Shown here: positions 22,201-32,572 of the stretch, one piece after another
Layout of the letters: every line of letters starts with the position of its first letter
How positions within the stretch are numbered: the first letter of the stretch is position 1
Assembly (NCBI GenBank): GCA_004194705.1
Contig: SADC01000351.1
Span: 41,524 to 105,523 of the forward strand
From: Ditylenchus dipsaci
Taxonomy: Eukaryota; Nematoda; Chromadorea; Rhabditida; Anguinidae
Length of the DNA: 64,000 bases
Direction of reading: 5' to 3'
Made by a program: the position numbers and the translations under genes
Notes under the pieces: generated by a model
What the model saw: only the letters and a program-made list of their open reading frames with translations
The model's database searches: none
What the model was told of the DNA's origin: nothing

Positions 22201-25200
22201 CCACTTATCATGCTTTTTAAAAATTGTCATCGTGTTTTCGGAAACCCAAACCTTATTTATTTTTTCAATTTTTTTATATTTTTTTAAGTATTTATGGCTG
22301 GGTATAACTTTGGTGCTCAAAGTTTCAAAAAGCTGATGAGAAGATTTTAAAGGCGGGTACCAGTGAAATTAAGACAGGATGAAAATGACGTATTTTAGTG
22401 CACATGCCAGGAAAGACCAATCGAAACCCGACCGACGAGCGTTCTGTACAGTTCGCCGCTGCTTTACTACTCAGCCACCGATGCTGTTACTAGTAATTAG
22501 TTGTAGTCAGTTATATCGATTTTAGTTAATTATAGTTGGGAAAATAATCAAAAAATTTCTACGAAAAAAAATCTTTGGCGCTACTGTAATAAACCCCCCC
22601 CCCCAAAAAGCGCTACTGTAATATACCCCCCCCAAAATCGACCTACTGTCATATACCCCCTCCCCCCAAAACCGACTTTTTTAGGGATGGTTAAAAACCA
22701 TTTTTACACAATAATTTCGCCATAAAAGGACCAGAAAAGCAATTAAAATGGGAGTGCGGGCTGTATTGGGAGGGAAGGGAATAATACAGGGCCACTTCTC
22801 GAGATGGTTGGGATCCTCAGAGTACTAATTCTCCGAGCGTCTGAGGGTACTTTCAAACCAGGAACTTGTGGTGCAGGCATAAGTATGAGTACTTTTCATG
22901 GACCAAGCAGATCAGCGGGCTGGTCCCGCGTGTTTACACCTTGCCCTAGCACTTTTTGAGTGCTCGGCTGAATGTTTGGATGCTGGGCCTCTGGCCTGGC
23001 CTTTGTAGAACCAGGCAAAGTGCTATTTCGGCGAAAACATAAAGATGTTGAACATAATTTTGAAGGCTTGCCTATAAAAGGGAAATTAGAGATTTCGAAA
23101 ATCGCTAATAAGGGAAAAAAGACAAAATAAGAATTAAGGATTTCGTAAATTAGCGCAAAACGACAATCACTAAAAACGTTTTTAAATAGTTTGGCACATC
23201 GTCTTTTTTGCCAAAATACATTATGACAATCACTGTATTGAGCAATGTTCTGTGGAGCTTTTTTCTGCTTTTTTTAACATGCACTTAGTTTTTTATCGTT
23301 TAGATGATCCAATACGAAAATGCCATCCAATGAATGCCATCCAAACGACTAATTCACTCGAAGCGTGGCATAGGTCTTTGCAGGGTTCCATGTCAACAGA
23401 TGATGACAAAAAGCCGAGATTTTGGCGCTGGTTAGGGCAGCTAAAACTTGAGTCCAGCTTGCAGGAAGTCAAATTATTGTCTCTCCAAACGGGAATTGAG
23501 CCTAAGTTGAATAATGCTGACAAGAAGATAAATCTCAGGCGTAAGAATATGGCACTCGGCTACAACAAAAACAGCATTGGTGATTATTTGCGAAAACATG
23601 CTCTGTTGACTCGATTGGATGTTGTTTAAATGTTCATTGTCCAGTACTTTGTTGAAATAAAAATTTAGTTATGATTCTAGATATATTCATGATTTGAGTG
23701 ATCCGTCTGCAGGAGTGCGTGACATAGAAGGGTGAGAAAAAGTAAATATTGCCAAAAATATGTTAAATCGATAAAGTGAACATGAGAAACATCTAGAATG
23801 CCTTCGCCATTTCGTAAAGATGAATTTATGTGGAAACTTTTGCTGGAAAGAGGAATAAAATATATAGAAACAGCTTGAAAATAAAAAGCTAGCTCAGAAG
23901 GATGTGTATCAAAATAAAAGACCTGAAAGAAATCTCTGCCCAAATACGTGCTCTGGCCAAATGTTCTTTCACCAAAATAGTAAATGACTATAAAGACGAT
24001 GTGCCAAACTATTTAAAAACGTTTTAGTGATTGTCGTTTTGCGCTAATTTACGAAATCCTTAATTGTTATTTTGTCTTTTTTCCCTTATTAGCGATTTTC
24101 GAAATCTCTAATTTCCCTTTTATAGGCAAGCCAATTTTGAATACTGGGGCCTACCGTATAAATAAACTCTGGTATGCATGTTTTTTCATGCATCCAGAGT
24201 CGCTTTCGAGTGATTTGTGTCTAAGGTATGTAGGTGTGCGCATCTCAACTCCTAGCCCCAAGCTCCCTGCGCCCCCTTCGGGGTCGTAGGGGGCTTGAGA
24301 GTTAGAGATGCGCGCACGCACTTACCTTAGACATGATTCCGAGTAGTACACTTGATCATAAAATGCATATAAAGTCTATTTTTGCCACGGCCCGAGTTGA
24401 AAAACATGGTAAAGCAGCTAAAAAAAGTGGCCCCTGTATTAATCCCTTCCCCTCCCAATACAGCCCATAATCCCTTTAAAACTGCTTTTCTGGTCCCTTT
24501 ATGGCAAAATTATTGCTTAAAAATGTGTTTTGGCCACTCCTAAAAAACTTGATTTTTAGGGGGGGGTATATGACAGTAGGTCCAATTTTTGGGGGGGGGG
24601 GGTATATTACAGTAGCTTTTTTTGGGGGGGGGGGGGGTATATGACAGTAGCGTCAAATCTTTTTAATTTTACTGATACCCGTTTTTGGGTGCGGAGACAA
24701 TTCGTCTGAGGAAAATTTAACGGCGGGAAATTCGGCGGGGGAAAATTCAGTGGAATTTCAAAAAGAGTATTTATGTGGTTCGGTCTGCAAACCGAAATTT
24801 TCGACACCAGATTTGTGTCCAGCTTGGTCGCCTTGCTTATGAAAATTCTCTTTAGTTTCAGGACTCTCTTAAATTTCTAATTCCACTCGAGACAAGAAAC
24901 ATTTAAACTAAAATGTTTTCGAAAAAGATGTTAATTTTTGTTGTCTTAAGTGGAATTTAGAATAAGAATGAGTTCTGAGACTAAAGAGCATTTCTCGACG
25001 CGAAGCTACCAAGTTGGACATAAATTTGATGACGGAAATCCCGGTTTGCAAACCAAACCTACATAATTGCTCTTTTTAAATTCCGCTGAATTTCGTGCCG
25101 CTGAATATCCCGCCGCCGAATTTTACCCGCCCCTAAATTTTCCGCCACCGCATCGTTCGCCGCTAAATTTTTCTACGCTGCACCGTCTCCCATTATATTC

Positions 25201-28200
25201 GCCTCCTTTTTCCATTTTCATTATATTCCTTATCGTAATAAGCTTCTTTTTCCTTAGGCTCCCGCATGACACACCCTGATCCATTAAAAAGAGGTAAATA
25301 TTATATTGTTTTTGGGCTTCGTTAAAAACTAACAATGGTTTCCAATATCACATAAATTTGTATAAACAACAGAACAGGCCAAAAATATTTTTTGTTCTTA
25401 TTAACGCAGGATTTACCAAGATATTTTTTGTTGACAAAAATTAATAAATTAGAAAAACGGAGTTGTTTTACGAAAGTATTAAACTAGAATGGTCTTCCCA
25501 GACAGCTTAATAGACTATAGAAAGTTACCTCCGCCAGGCAGCAGACGACCTAACCGAAAAATGACCGCTCTTTCGAATTCTTGCACAACCTATAAAATAT
25601 TTTATAATATCATAAAAAATTCTCGCATACCTTTATAACCATGCAAGCCTGAAAATTTTGTGAAAACTTGATAAAAATAACTTCAAGTTATCTGAATTCT
25701 CACAGATATAGGAAGAGTAAGAAATATCAGGATGTAGGACAGGATCTATAATTTATAAAAAACATTTTATGTTGATGCTTTTAAGAAGCTCTCAGGATTT
25801 GATTGTCGATTTTCAAATCCAACTTAATTTTTTCGAATTTATAATGCTTGATGATCAATTTTTCAAGTCGCGAAAAGTGAAGGGTAGTCAAAATTTTCCG
25901 ACTATTTATTATGCTCATAACTGTTTGAATTCAAGCTATTTCGACGAGATCCCTTATTTGTCACAAAAAAAGGCAATTAGAATTTGTATGACACTAAGCA
26001 TGTTCTTTTTCTAATAAAACTTTCGTCTTTTGCTGACCAGTTAAATATTTGCATAATTTTCAACCGAAAAGCCATATGCGCTGCGCAAAGAGTGTGGACG
26101 ATAATTTGGTACGTAAGGCACTGATAGCCGAATGAAGTTCAGGTTTTACTCCAAAGAACTGAGGAACGTAAGCATCCAAAAGTGGCAAGGGAATAAAAAA
26201 ACCGAAAGAAGAATGAACAAACCAAAAATTAAAAAAATGAACAAAATTTGTTTTTGTCTTCTCTTTACGGTTTACGCTCCCCGTCTCATCAAATTTTCCC
26301 AACACTCTTAGATGCTTGCGCTGCTCGGTGCTTTGGAGTGAATCTCAAAGTTCTTGCAGTATTTGACCTGACCTCTATTCGGCGATCCGTGCATTGCGTA
26401 CCAAATAATCTTCCACAATATTTGCTGCAGGCTGCAACGTGGCTTTTAGGCTCAAAAATTAAGCAAATTTCGAAGAATTGGTATATATCGATGTTTTTTT
26501 TTATCAAAAAGTGACATGTTTGGTGTCAAATAAATTCTCATCGCCTCCTTTTTCTAATAATAAAAATATCTAGTTTAAATAGCGCGAATTCAAAAAGTTA
26601 TGAGCAAAACAAATAGTCGGAATTAGCCTTAGGTATATTTTTCTCTATTTCCCCTATTTTCATCCTTTGCTTTAAATTTATAATTAAATCAAAAGGCGAA
26701 AGTTTTAACTTTTTTAATGGATTTATTTATAGCCATTTGGATATATTTAATAAACTCACAGTTAAAATCCATCCGCAAATGCCTAAATCAATTGTATATA
26801 TTTAAGTAACTACGTCAAATTCTCAACAAATGAAAATGCATACCAAACTCGTTTTGGATGTTGGCTGTAAAAAGTAGGAGTTAGTCAAAGGTCACTTTGA
26901 ATATTTTTTCTATCCCCAATTTTAGTAAATTGATTAATAAATAAAATATGCATTATTGAGAAAAAATCTAACTGCAGTCCGCTCTCTTTTTATAAATTTC
27001 ATCTGTGGATAAGAAAAAGCTAGGCTCAGTACTAAATTTTAAAAGATCGCCTAGCCATTATCTAAAATACGATCTCTTCAACAACCATTCGAAAAAAGCT
27101 AGAAGTCTTAACTAAAAAATGTGTTATTCACCTCCGAAAATAATGTAACGAATTTTTTCATACTGCAAGGAATTTTGCAATATACAAAGGCTGTTAAAAT
27201 TGCAATTGTGCATCGAATGAATCTTTTTCAAACTCGAAAAATTTAAAAATGTGGTGAATTAAATATTGAAACACGTTTCTTGGCGAATTTCGTGCCGCAG
27301 TGACAGCATAAAAGTAACTTGTTTCGAGTCAATTTGGAAATACAATTGTTTGCAGGCTTTAAAGGGCCTGACCTCTTCCTACTCGGTGGTCCCCCGCCAA
27401 TTCAAAAATTTTCCCTTCATCATTGGACTTCTGTACGGATTTTTCCGCTAGGTTTCTAACAAAACTAAGCCTAAAATTTGATTTCAGGCCTAGTTTTGTT
27501 AGAAACGTGGCGGAAAAATACGTACAGAAGTCCAATGATCGAGGAAAATTTTTGAATTGGCGGGGACCACCGAGTAGGAAGAGGTCAGGCCCTTTAAGGG
27601 CATTGTTAATTTGGGTCACTATCAAAACTGCGGACTATGGTTGTCGGGAGTGCCTTTGTTTTGAACTGATGACTATAAGCTGAGTTTGACGGAACTTGTT
27701 TACTTTGGAGTGGGCGGCCTAATATAAAATCATGTTTGTACTCTATTAGCTCACTGAAATCATGCCGGAAAATATTTGAAAAACACAATTTCTAACACGC
27801 AAGTTTGATCCCGTCCTAAAATACGGCGGCCTACGCTCCGCCTATGGCTTTGCTCAAGCGAAAAATGTTGATTTTACATTAGGGAACCAAACTAATTATC
27901 TTCTTGAGCGGAATTCAAAACTTGATAGCAAGATGTGAGGTTTCTATGCAGATTTTTAAGCAAATCGACCATGCTAAACACGGATCCGGTGTCAAAAATT
28001 AGAGTTTTTTTTAGCAAAATATGAGTTTTACGTCAAAATTGATTTTGAAATTATTATTGAGAGTCTTGCTAAACACACTCATAGCCTCTTTTTACCCTAA
28101 CTTAAATCTTTTTCTGGTGCAGTTTTTCTTGCTCTCTCAAATGTCATACATTGATAACTAAAAAAATGACGTTATCACACTTTTTGTTTGGTTCTTAAGT

Positions 28201-30752
28201 ATCAACAAGGTTTTCGAAAAATGGCACTTTTTTCTTCAAAGTTAAATTTTCACATATTTTTGTCATGAATACACCAATGATATGTCATTAGAAAGCCCAT
28301 GATCTGCACTTTTTTCGCATCAAATAACTAAAATTTGAGATAAAAATTGACAAGGTCTACCCCTATGAAGTTGTATGTGCAAAAATCATGACTAGCCTTG
28401 TTCAGAAGGGCAGCTGAGCACCACATAGTGCCGTTTTTTATTTATTTTTCACTATCGTGTTCAGCCTGAAATTTTGCACCAGAACATTTGCACCAGAAGT
28501 ACACTCCTGCTTTGTGTTAATACGAATTTTAAAAAGTAATTATAACCCATCTGCTTATTTTTTCAGTTATTAAGATATACAATCTGTGTAGGCAGCTGTG
28601 GTCACCGGGAGTCTTGAGCGGTTGAAAAGACTTTTGTATTAAGAAGATGCTGTCGTTTGAACTTCGATGGCTTTCAAAATATTTACTTATAAGAACCCTG
28701 AACAACCCCGTAAGACCCGTAAGAAATTATTAGCATGAAATTATGATAAAGACGCTCGGTTTAGCACAAAAACCGTGCTGGTGTTGAATTACCATGAGAC
28801 CCATCAAAATGTCAAACGATGTAGTACTTTAAAAGTAAAACTTTCTGTACTGGCAAGTATTTAGCACGCCCCAGTAATCTTCCAAATTATTTTACTCAAA
28901 GGCGGTGGCGGATTCTTTTAGGGCTACCTTTTGATATTAACCATTTTTACAATTTTTCGTGAATTTTGTTTCCTCATCTCAGGTGTTTTCACACCGTATT
29001 GAATCTGAGACTTTTCTCTATCGATTGAGCGGTCAAACAGCCTAATTTCGGTAACACTATAGAATGTCCTCCCCCCCCCCCCCGCTAGCGAAAAATTTAC
29101 TTTTCCTGAAGGGGAAAGGACCCGTCTCATTTTGATTCTCGTGCTCTGAATAGGCACGGAGACACTTTGGTTTCCGAAAAATCGAACAAAAATTTTTTTC
29201 GATTTGCCTTGGTCCCCCAAGGTAAAAAATTTAAGAAAATTCAAAAAAAAAATTTTTTTTTAATTCCCGCCGAAACATTGTTAAAGGGATTTAGGGCTGT
29301 ATTGGGAGGGAAAGGGAATAAAAGGGGCCACCTTCATGGCAAAATTATAAAAAAGTGAATTCTGGACTACTTCGGATGTCCTGCCATGTTTTTCAATTGG
29401 GCCGTGGCAAAAAGAGACTCTATATACATTTTATGGTCAAGAGTACTTCTCGGAATCATGTCTAAGGTAAGTGAGTGCGCGCATCTCTAACTCTCAAGCC
29501 CCCTGCGCCCCCGAAGGGGCGCAGGGGGCTTGGGGGCTTGGAGTTGAAATGCGCACACCCACATACCTTAGACACAAATCACTCGAAAGTGACTCTGGAT
29601 GCATGAAAAAGCATGCATACCAGAGTTATTTATGCGGTAGTCCCCAGTATTCAAAACTATGTTCAACATCTTCTTGTTAATGGGCTCTGTGTGATTAGTG
29701 GCCCTCTTTTGTCCCTTCCCTGCCCAATACAGCCCTAATTCCCTTTAACAATGTTTTGACGGGAATTCAAAAAAATATTTTTTTTTGAATTTTCTTAAAT
29801 TTTTTACCTTGGGGGACCAAGGCAAATCGAAAAATTTTTTTTCGATTTTTCGGAAACCAAAGTGTTTCCGTGCCTATTCAGAGCACGAGAATCAAAATGA
29901 GACGGGTCCTTTCCCCTTCAGGAAAAGTAAATTTTTCGCTAGCTGGGGGGGGCATTCTATAGTATAGCCCTAATTTCTGAGAAAATCGCACCAACTTCAC
30001 ACTAAAAAACCAAGTCTGAGGCTCAACTTGGATTTTGGTGTGAAGTTGGTGTGATTTTCTCAAAAAAAATTTAAATTAGGCTGTTTGACCGCTTAATCGA
30101 TAGAGAAAAATCTCAGCTTCAAAACGGTTTGAAATGATCTCAGATGAGTGGACAAAATTCATGAAAAAATTGTAAAAATAGTCGATGTCAAAAGGTGGCC
30201 GTAAATGCTCACCCCCCCTTTTTAGCTTTCCGCCTATGCGCATCTGAATTGTAAGTTTTAGTGTTAACTGTTGGTTTCTCAACGGGCGCAGGTGTTATAC
30301 GTGCGCGTATTTACATTTCTCTTCGATGGTTTTTATCATTTCAGCAATTTGGCATGGAAAAAGTCTTGGTCTAAGTCTTCATTTATCATAATGATTTTAG
30401 TAGAGACCTTCAGAGCCGTCTTTTCCTTCAAGCCTCCTTCTGTCTTCTTCTATACCAGAATGGTGTGTCTCCATCTTTTTATTCTGCGTTTTTCTTGCTG
30501 TATCGCATTCTGGTGTCGGCATTTTGTCTGCATCTGTTTTGACCAACTGTGGCTCACCAGACGTACTTGGGCTGCCGATCAAGTCTTGCCACTATAATCA
30601 AGTGAAAAGTCAGAAGCAAAAATAGTATTGGAAAGTCAGTAAAGATAAGGTTTACAAACCTTCTCAGATGTGTCAATATTCTGCTCAATAACACTGATTT
30701 GAGGTGAGGTGTTTGGTTTGCCATTTGGAAAATTTATCAGAGGGTGTGTCAT
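16299..30752 (-). CDS. STOM: Stomatin-family membrane scaffold protein, complete, 17 exons
   Basis: Exons on minus: 30752..30660, 30591..30408, 26782..26760, 25745..25704, 25648..25631, 25589..25529, 21854..21760, 21259..21242, 21184..21071, 19828..19757, 19197..19167, 19120..19097, 19046..19007, 18944..18905, 16600..16556, 16503..16430, 16383..16299. Every splice is GT-AG and in phase; no stop or frame break, 352 aa by my count. Residues 1-92 are a long hydrophilic N-terminus; 93-114 the membrane hairpin (GICGWILT then [14 protein letters not shown] with the conserved Pro), followed by a Cys in ACMVIK suited to palmitoylation. Then the PHB/SPFH domain: [76 protein letters not shown] coiled coil follows ([17 protein letters not shown]), then the oligomerising tail [12 protein letters not shown]. 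Stomatins bind cholesterol, oligomerise and regulate ion channels (STOM, STOML3, MEC-2, UNC-1); which ortholog is not resolved. Confidence 0.96.
16694..18044. mobile_element. hAT-like element built from GGAAAGTTTCC words
   Basis: Ends TAGGGTTGGGTGATGG and ATTACAACCCTA with a perfect 8-bp duplication GTTTTCAC (16686-16693 and 18045-18052). Terminal regions are runs of GGAAACTTTCC and TTTCCGGAAA. The middle is older unrelated sequence, including a partial hairpin module (17215-17300) and the GCCGGC block. Lies in a stomatin intron. Confidence 0.9.
17305..17655. repeat. GCGCCGGCGC palindromic word cluster
   Basis: Two blocks (17310-17410 and 17575-17650) made of AAGCGCCGGC and GCCGGCGCTAACTTTGAA, separated by AT-rich DNA. 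Sharp local GC peak. Same design as the other word-filled hAT-like elements, nested inside 16694-18044. Confidence 0.75.
18195..18557. mobile_element. Degenerate pogo-like MITE
   Basis: Right end GTTTATCGAGGTTGAACTGTA and internal foldback arms (CGCAAGGATCTTGATTTTACCGG versus CCGGCAAAACTGAAATTCTCG). The left terminus is not clear. In a stomatin intron. Confidence 0.5.
20413..20935. mobile_element. GATTGAGCGGATC-family element
   Basis: Inverted ends AACACCCCTTAAATTATGTG and CACATAATTTAAGGGTTGTT. Core carries TGAACCATTCTCAACCATCT, GAATTCTGAGCGATTCAGCC and TTTATCCCCCTTTTAGTGAACCC, shared with 47.9, 56.2 and 61.5 kb. In a stomatin intron. Confidence 0.75.
21371..21546. mobile_element. Pogo-like MITE, GCCAGTTTAT subfamily
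   Basis: Ends TACAGTCTACTCTCTATAAAC and GTTTAACGAGAGTCGACTGT. Internal TGCCTAATTTCTTTGTCGACC is shared with 57836-58027. In a stomatin intron. Confidence 0.8.
22565..24666. mobile_element. Mutator-like element with long nested inverted repeats and a transposase remnant
   Basis: Left end GGCGCTACTGTAATAAACCCC and right end GGGGGTATATGACAGTAGCGTC. Long inverted arms: GGGCTGTATTGGGAGGGAA (22757) against TTCCCCTCCCAATACAGCCC (24445), then an inner pair about 23075-23215 and 23995-24130. The inner pair encloses the transposase fragment. The hairpin module is at 24165-24385. Sits in a stomatin intron. Confidence 0.85.
23252..23629 (+). pseudogene. MULE transposase C-terminal fragment
   Basis: 125 codons open. 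Residues 29-40 read [12 protein letters not shown] followed by HRSLQ: the T-N-N/S-S-L/I-E-x-W-H-R block found after the catalytic core in MULE/FLYWCH-associated transposases. It continues with a Trp/Leu-rich helix ([19 protein letters not shown]) and a basic tail (INLRRKNMA). The DDE catalytic part is absent, so it is a broken copy. It lies between 140-bp inverted arms (23075-23215 and 23995-24130), as expected for a gene inside its own TIRs. Assignment is by motif memory; a profile search against Pfam MULE would confirm. Confidence 0.75.
24715..25131. mobile_element. Foldback element
   Basis: Arms GGCGGGAAATTCGGCGGGGG and ATATCCCGCCGCCGAATTTT, plus TTTGCAAACCGAAATTTTCG versus CGGTTTGCAAACC, meet near 24930. 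Non-coding; in a stomatin intron. Confidence 0.7.
26048..26470. repeat. Inverted duplication of a coding-like segment
   Basis: Arms about 26048-26180 and 26300-26465 are diverged reverse complements. Read outward, both encode related peptides: [18 protein letters not shown] on minus, [18 protein letters not shown] on plus. That pattern suggests two copies of a former coding exon rather than a plain MITE. Family unknown. In a stomatin intron. Confidence 0.5.
27357..27598. mobile_element. Palindrome, AAAGGGCCTG family, copy 1
   Basis: Arms AAAGGGCCTGACCTCTTCCT and AGGAAGAGGTCAGGCCCTTT, near-perfect, about 115 bp each. Contains GCCAATTCAAAAATTTTCC and TTTCTAACAAAACTA shared with copies at 44101 and 53160. 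In a stomatin intron. Confidence 0.85.
27898..28490. mobile_element. Solo arm of the TTCTTGAGCGGAATT foldback family
   Basis: Matches the right half of 54130-55276 in order: TCTTGAGCGGAATT, AAATCGACCATG, GGTGTCAAAAAT, TTTTACGTCAAAA, GAGAGTCTTG, CTGGTGCAGTTT. The mirror arm is missing, so it is a broken or half copy. In a stomatin intron. Confidence 0.6.
28920..30201. mobile_element. Three-layer nested MULE-like foldback with hairpin module
   Basis: Outer arms 28920-29055 and 30070-30201 (CTATCGATTGAGCGGTCAAA versus TTTGACCGCTTAATCGATAG). Middle arms 29060-29335 and 29697-29960, bounded by poly-C/poly-G and CTATAGAATG. Inner hairpin module 29410-29650. In a stomatin intron. Confidence 0.8.
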
Positions 30753-31972
30753 ATTTATTTAAGTGATGATAGAAGAACCAATAAATAGAAATCAATATTT
30801 AGAAAGAGAGATTTTGTCGTAAGGCACTGTTGTAAATTTTAGAAGTTGACAGCAATTTTTTTTTCCGAAAAATTGATGTTTTTATTCTATAGTAAGATCT
30901 ACAGGTATTCAGTATTCGAAATCTCTGCTCTTGACTAGTAGCCTGTTTGTCAGAAATGGCTTCCTAGTCTCTTCAATTAGCCCTATATACCATCAGAGTC
31001 AATCAAAAAAAGATGGAAACTATAAGTTTCGGGAAAGGAGTGTACAAACGGTCGAGGCATTTTCGCCGCCAATATAACTTTTTGTGCAGCTCAAAAAGCT
31101 ACTTTTCAGCACTAATCGGTGAAGAAAAGATTTTCAGCTGTATAAAAATATTTTAGCTGAAAAAGCATCGCCCTGCATAAACTAAGGAAAATTTATGAAA
31201 AATGACCGAGCCCCACTACTTGGCGCCTGTAATTAAATTTTTAAATAAATAATTTTTACATAATTGTGATTGATGAGTTACTAAATAGATAAAGAAGTTA
31301 CAAAAAGCTGATAAGAATATTTGCTCATCAGTTACACTAGTTTTTTTCTACAACTGTCATTACCAAATTATAAGAAAAACCTTAAGAAAAAGTATTTTTT
31401 GGGCGGTTACATTCAACAAGATGGATATATGTATAGACATGCGTGCAAACAGCACCTCTAATGCCTTCATTTATGTGCGCTTGCATACAAAGGGTCAAAA
31501 TTAGTTATGCATTGAATGGTTTTTATTTTCTAAGCTTTTCAACTAGGGCGCTGTAGTTGAAATTTGCGATAAAAAGTCGGCACAATAGTTTTTATAATAA
31601 AATGTTTCTCTAACAGAACAGTGTTTTTAAAGTTAGCTGTAAAATCAAAATGAGCTGACAAAATTCAATTTTATTTTACAGTAAAAACACAGGATTTTGT
31701 AAGATGGACCATAAGGCGGAAAATAGCCCTAACTCTTTACTTGAACTTTTGATTGACTGCAAATTAATAAAAATGTGAAAAAATAAATTTAAAAAAATGT
31801 TAGGAAAAATCATAGTAAAGAAAATCAAGCTTTCGCATTTTAGATTATCATTGAACATCATAGATACATCAACAACATCATCATAGTATCAAAATTTTGT
31901 TTTCGTATTTTAGATTATCAATAAACATCATTCGGGCTCAATTGCTTATTGCCTTTCATGGTTCTAGTATTC
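30753..31972. other. Intergenic stretch without a supported gene
   Basis: Between the stomatin start and the 3' end of the 200-residue secreted protein gene. AT-rich, no clear TIR or splice-framed exon. A duplicated TTTAGATTATCANTRAACATCAT occurs at 31843 and 31908. Confidence 0.4.
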
Positions 31973-32572
31973 TCATTCCTCGCTAGAAAAGTCCTGGAAA
32001 TCGGATTCAGAACTGCTAAAGCTGCTGCCACTATCTTCTTCCACTTCTCTTTTCTTTCGTTTGTCATAGTCTTCCACAGCCGACAAGTCGTCATCACTTT
32101 GGAAAGACCCTTTTGGTTTATACCAATCCGCATCTTGAGACCCATCGCTCTCTTTTTCTTCGCTGCTATCAGAATCTTTAGACACTGCTGCTACAACGGT
32201 GTCTTTAACTTTCTTCAGAGATGCTTTCTTGTTTTCTACTGACTGTTTGCTCTGAGAATCTGCCGAGTCCGACTCTCCTGAGTCCTGATCGGATCCATAA
32301 TCACGCTTGGAAGCATCCTGGTTTTCTTCATCACTAGTCAGATCAAAAGCTAACGAGGCAGGTGCTGCCTCATCTGAACCAATTAATTTTTCGTCATATC
32401 CTTGAGAATTGGATGATGTGTCAGCGGGAGGTGCAAATTTGCTATTCACAATTTTTGGATGGGTTGCCTGTTGAGGCTTGGGAAATTGGTAGGAATCGTC
32501 CAAATCAGCATTTAGTGAAGATATAGTCGAAAGAAAAATAAGTAAAACCAAGTTTATAATTGGGAGAAGCAT
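31973..32572 (-). CDS. Secreted acidic Ser/Asp/Glu-rich protein, 199 aa
   Basis: Single open frame. Residues 1-22 form a clear signal peptide (MLLPIINLVLLIFLSTISS), so the product enters the secretory route. The rest is highly hydrophilic with acidic Ser clusters: SGESDSADSQS near 110, SDSSEEKESDGSQ near 135, SGSSFSSSESDFQDFSSEE at the C-terminus. These Ser-x-Glu/Asp sites are typical targets of secretory-pathway or CK2-type kinases. A furin-like RKKR at about 172-175 would release the last 24 residues. No Cys in the mature part that I see. TATA-like AAATATTTT at about 32650-32643. One of three similar genes on this strand. Function unknown; matrix or mineral binding is inference. Confidence 0.85.
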   Translation of the reverse strand: MLLPIINLVLLIFLSTISSLNADLDDSYQFPKPQQATHPKIVNSKFAPPADTSSNSQGYDEKLIGSDEAAPASLAFDLTSDEENQDASKRDYGSDQDSGESDSADSQSKQSVENKKASLKKVKDTVVAAVSKDSDSSEEKESDGSQDADWYKPKGSFQSDDDLSAVEDYDKRKKREVEEDSGSSFSSSESDFQDFSSEE

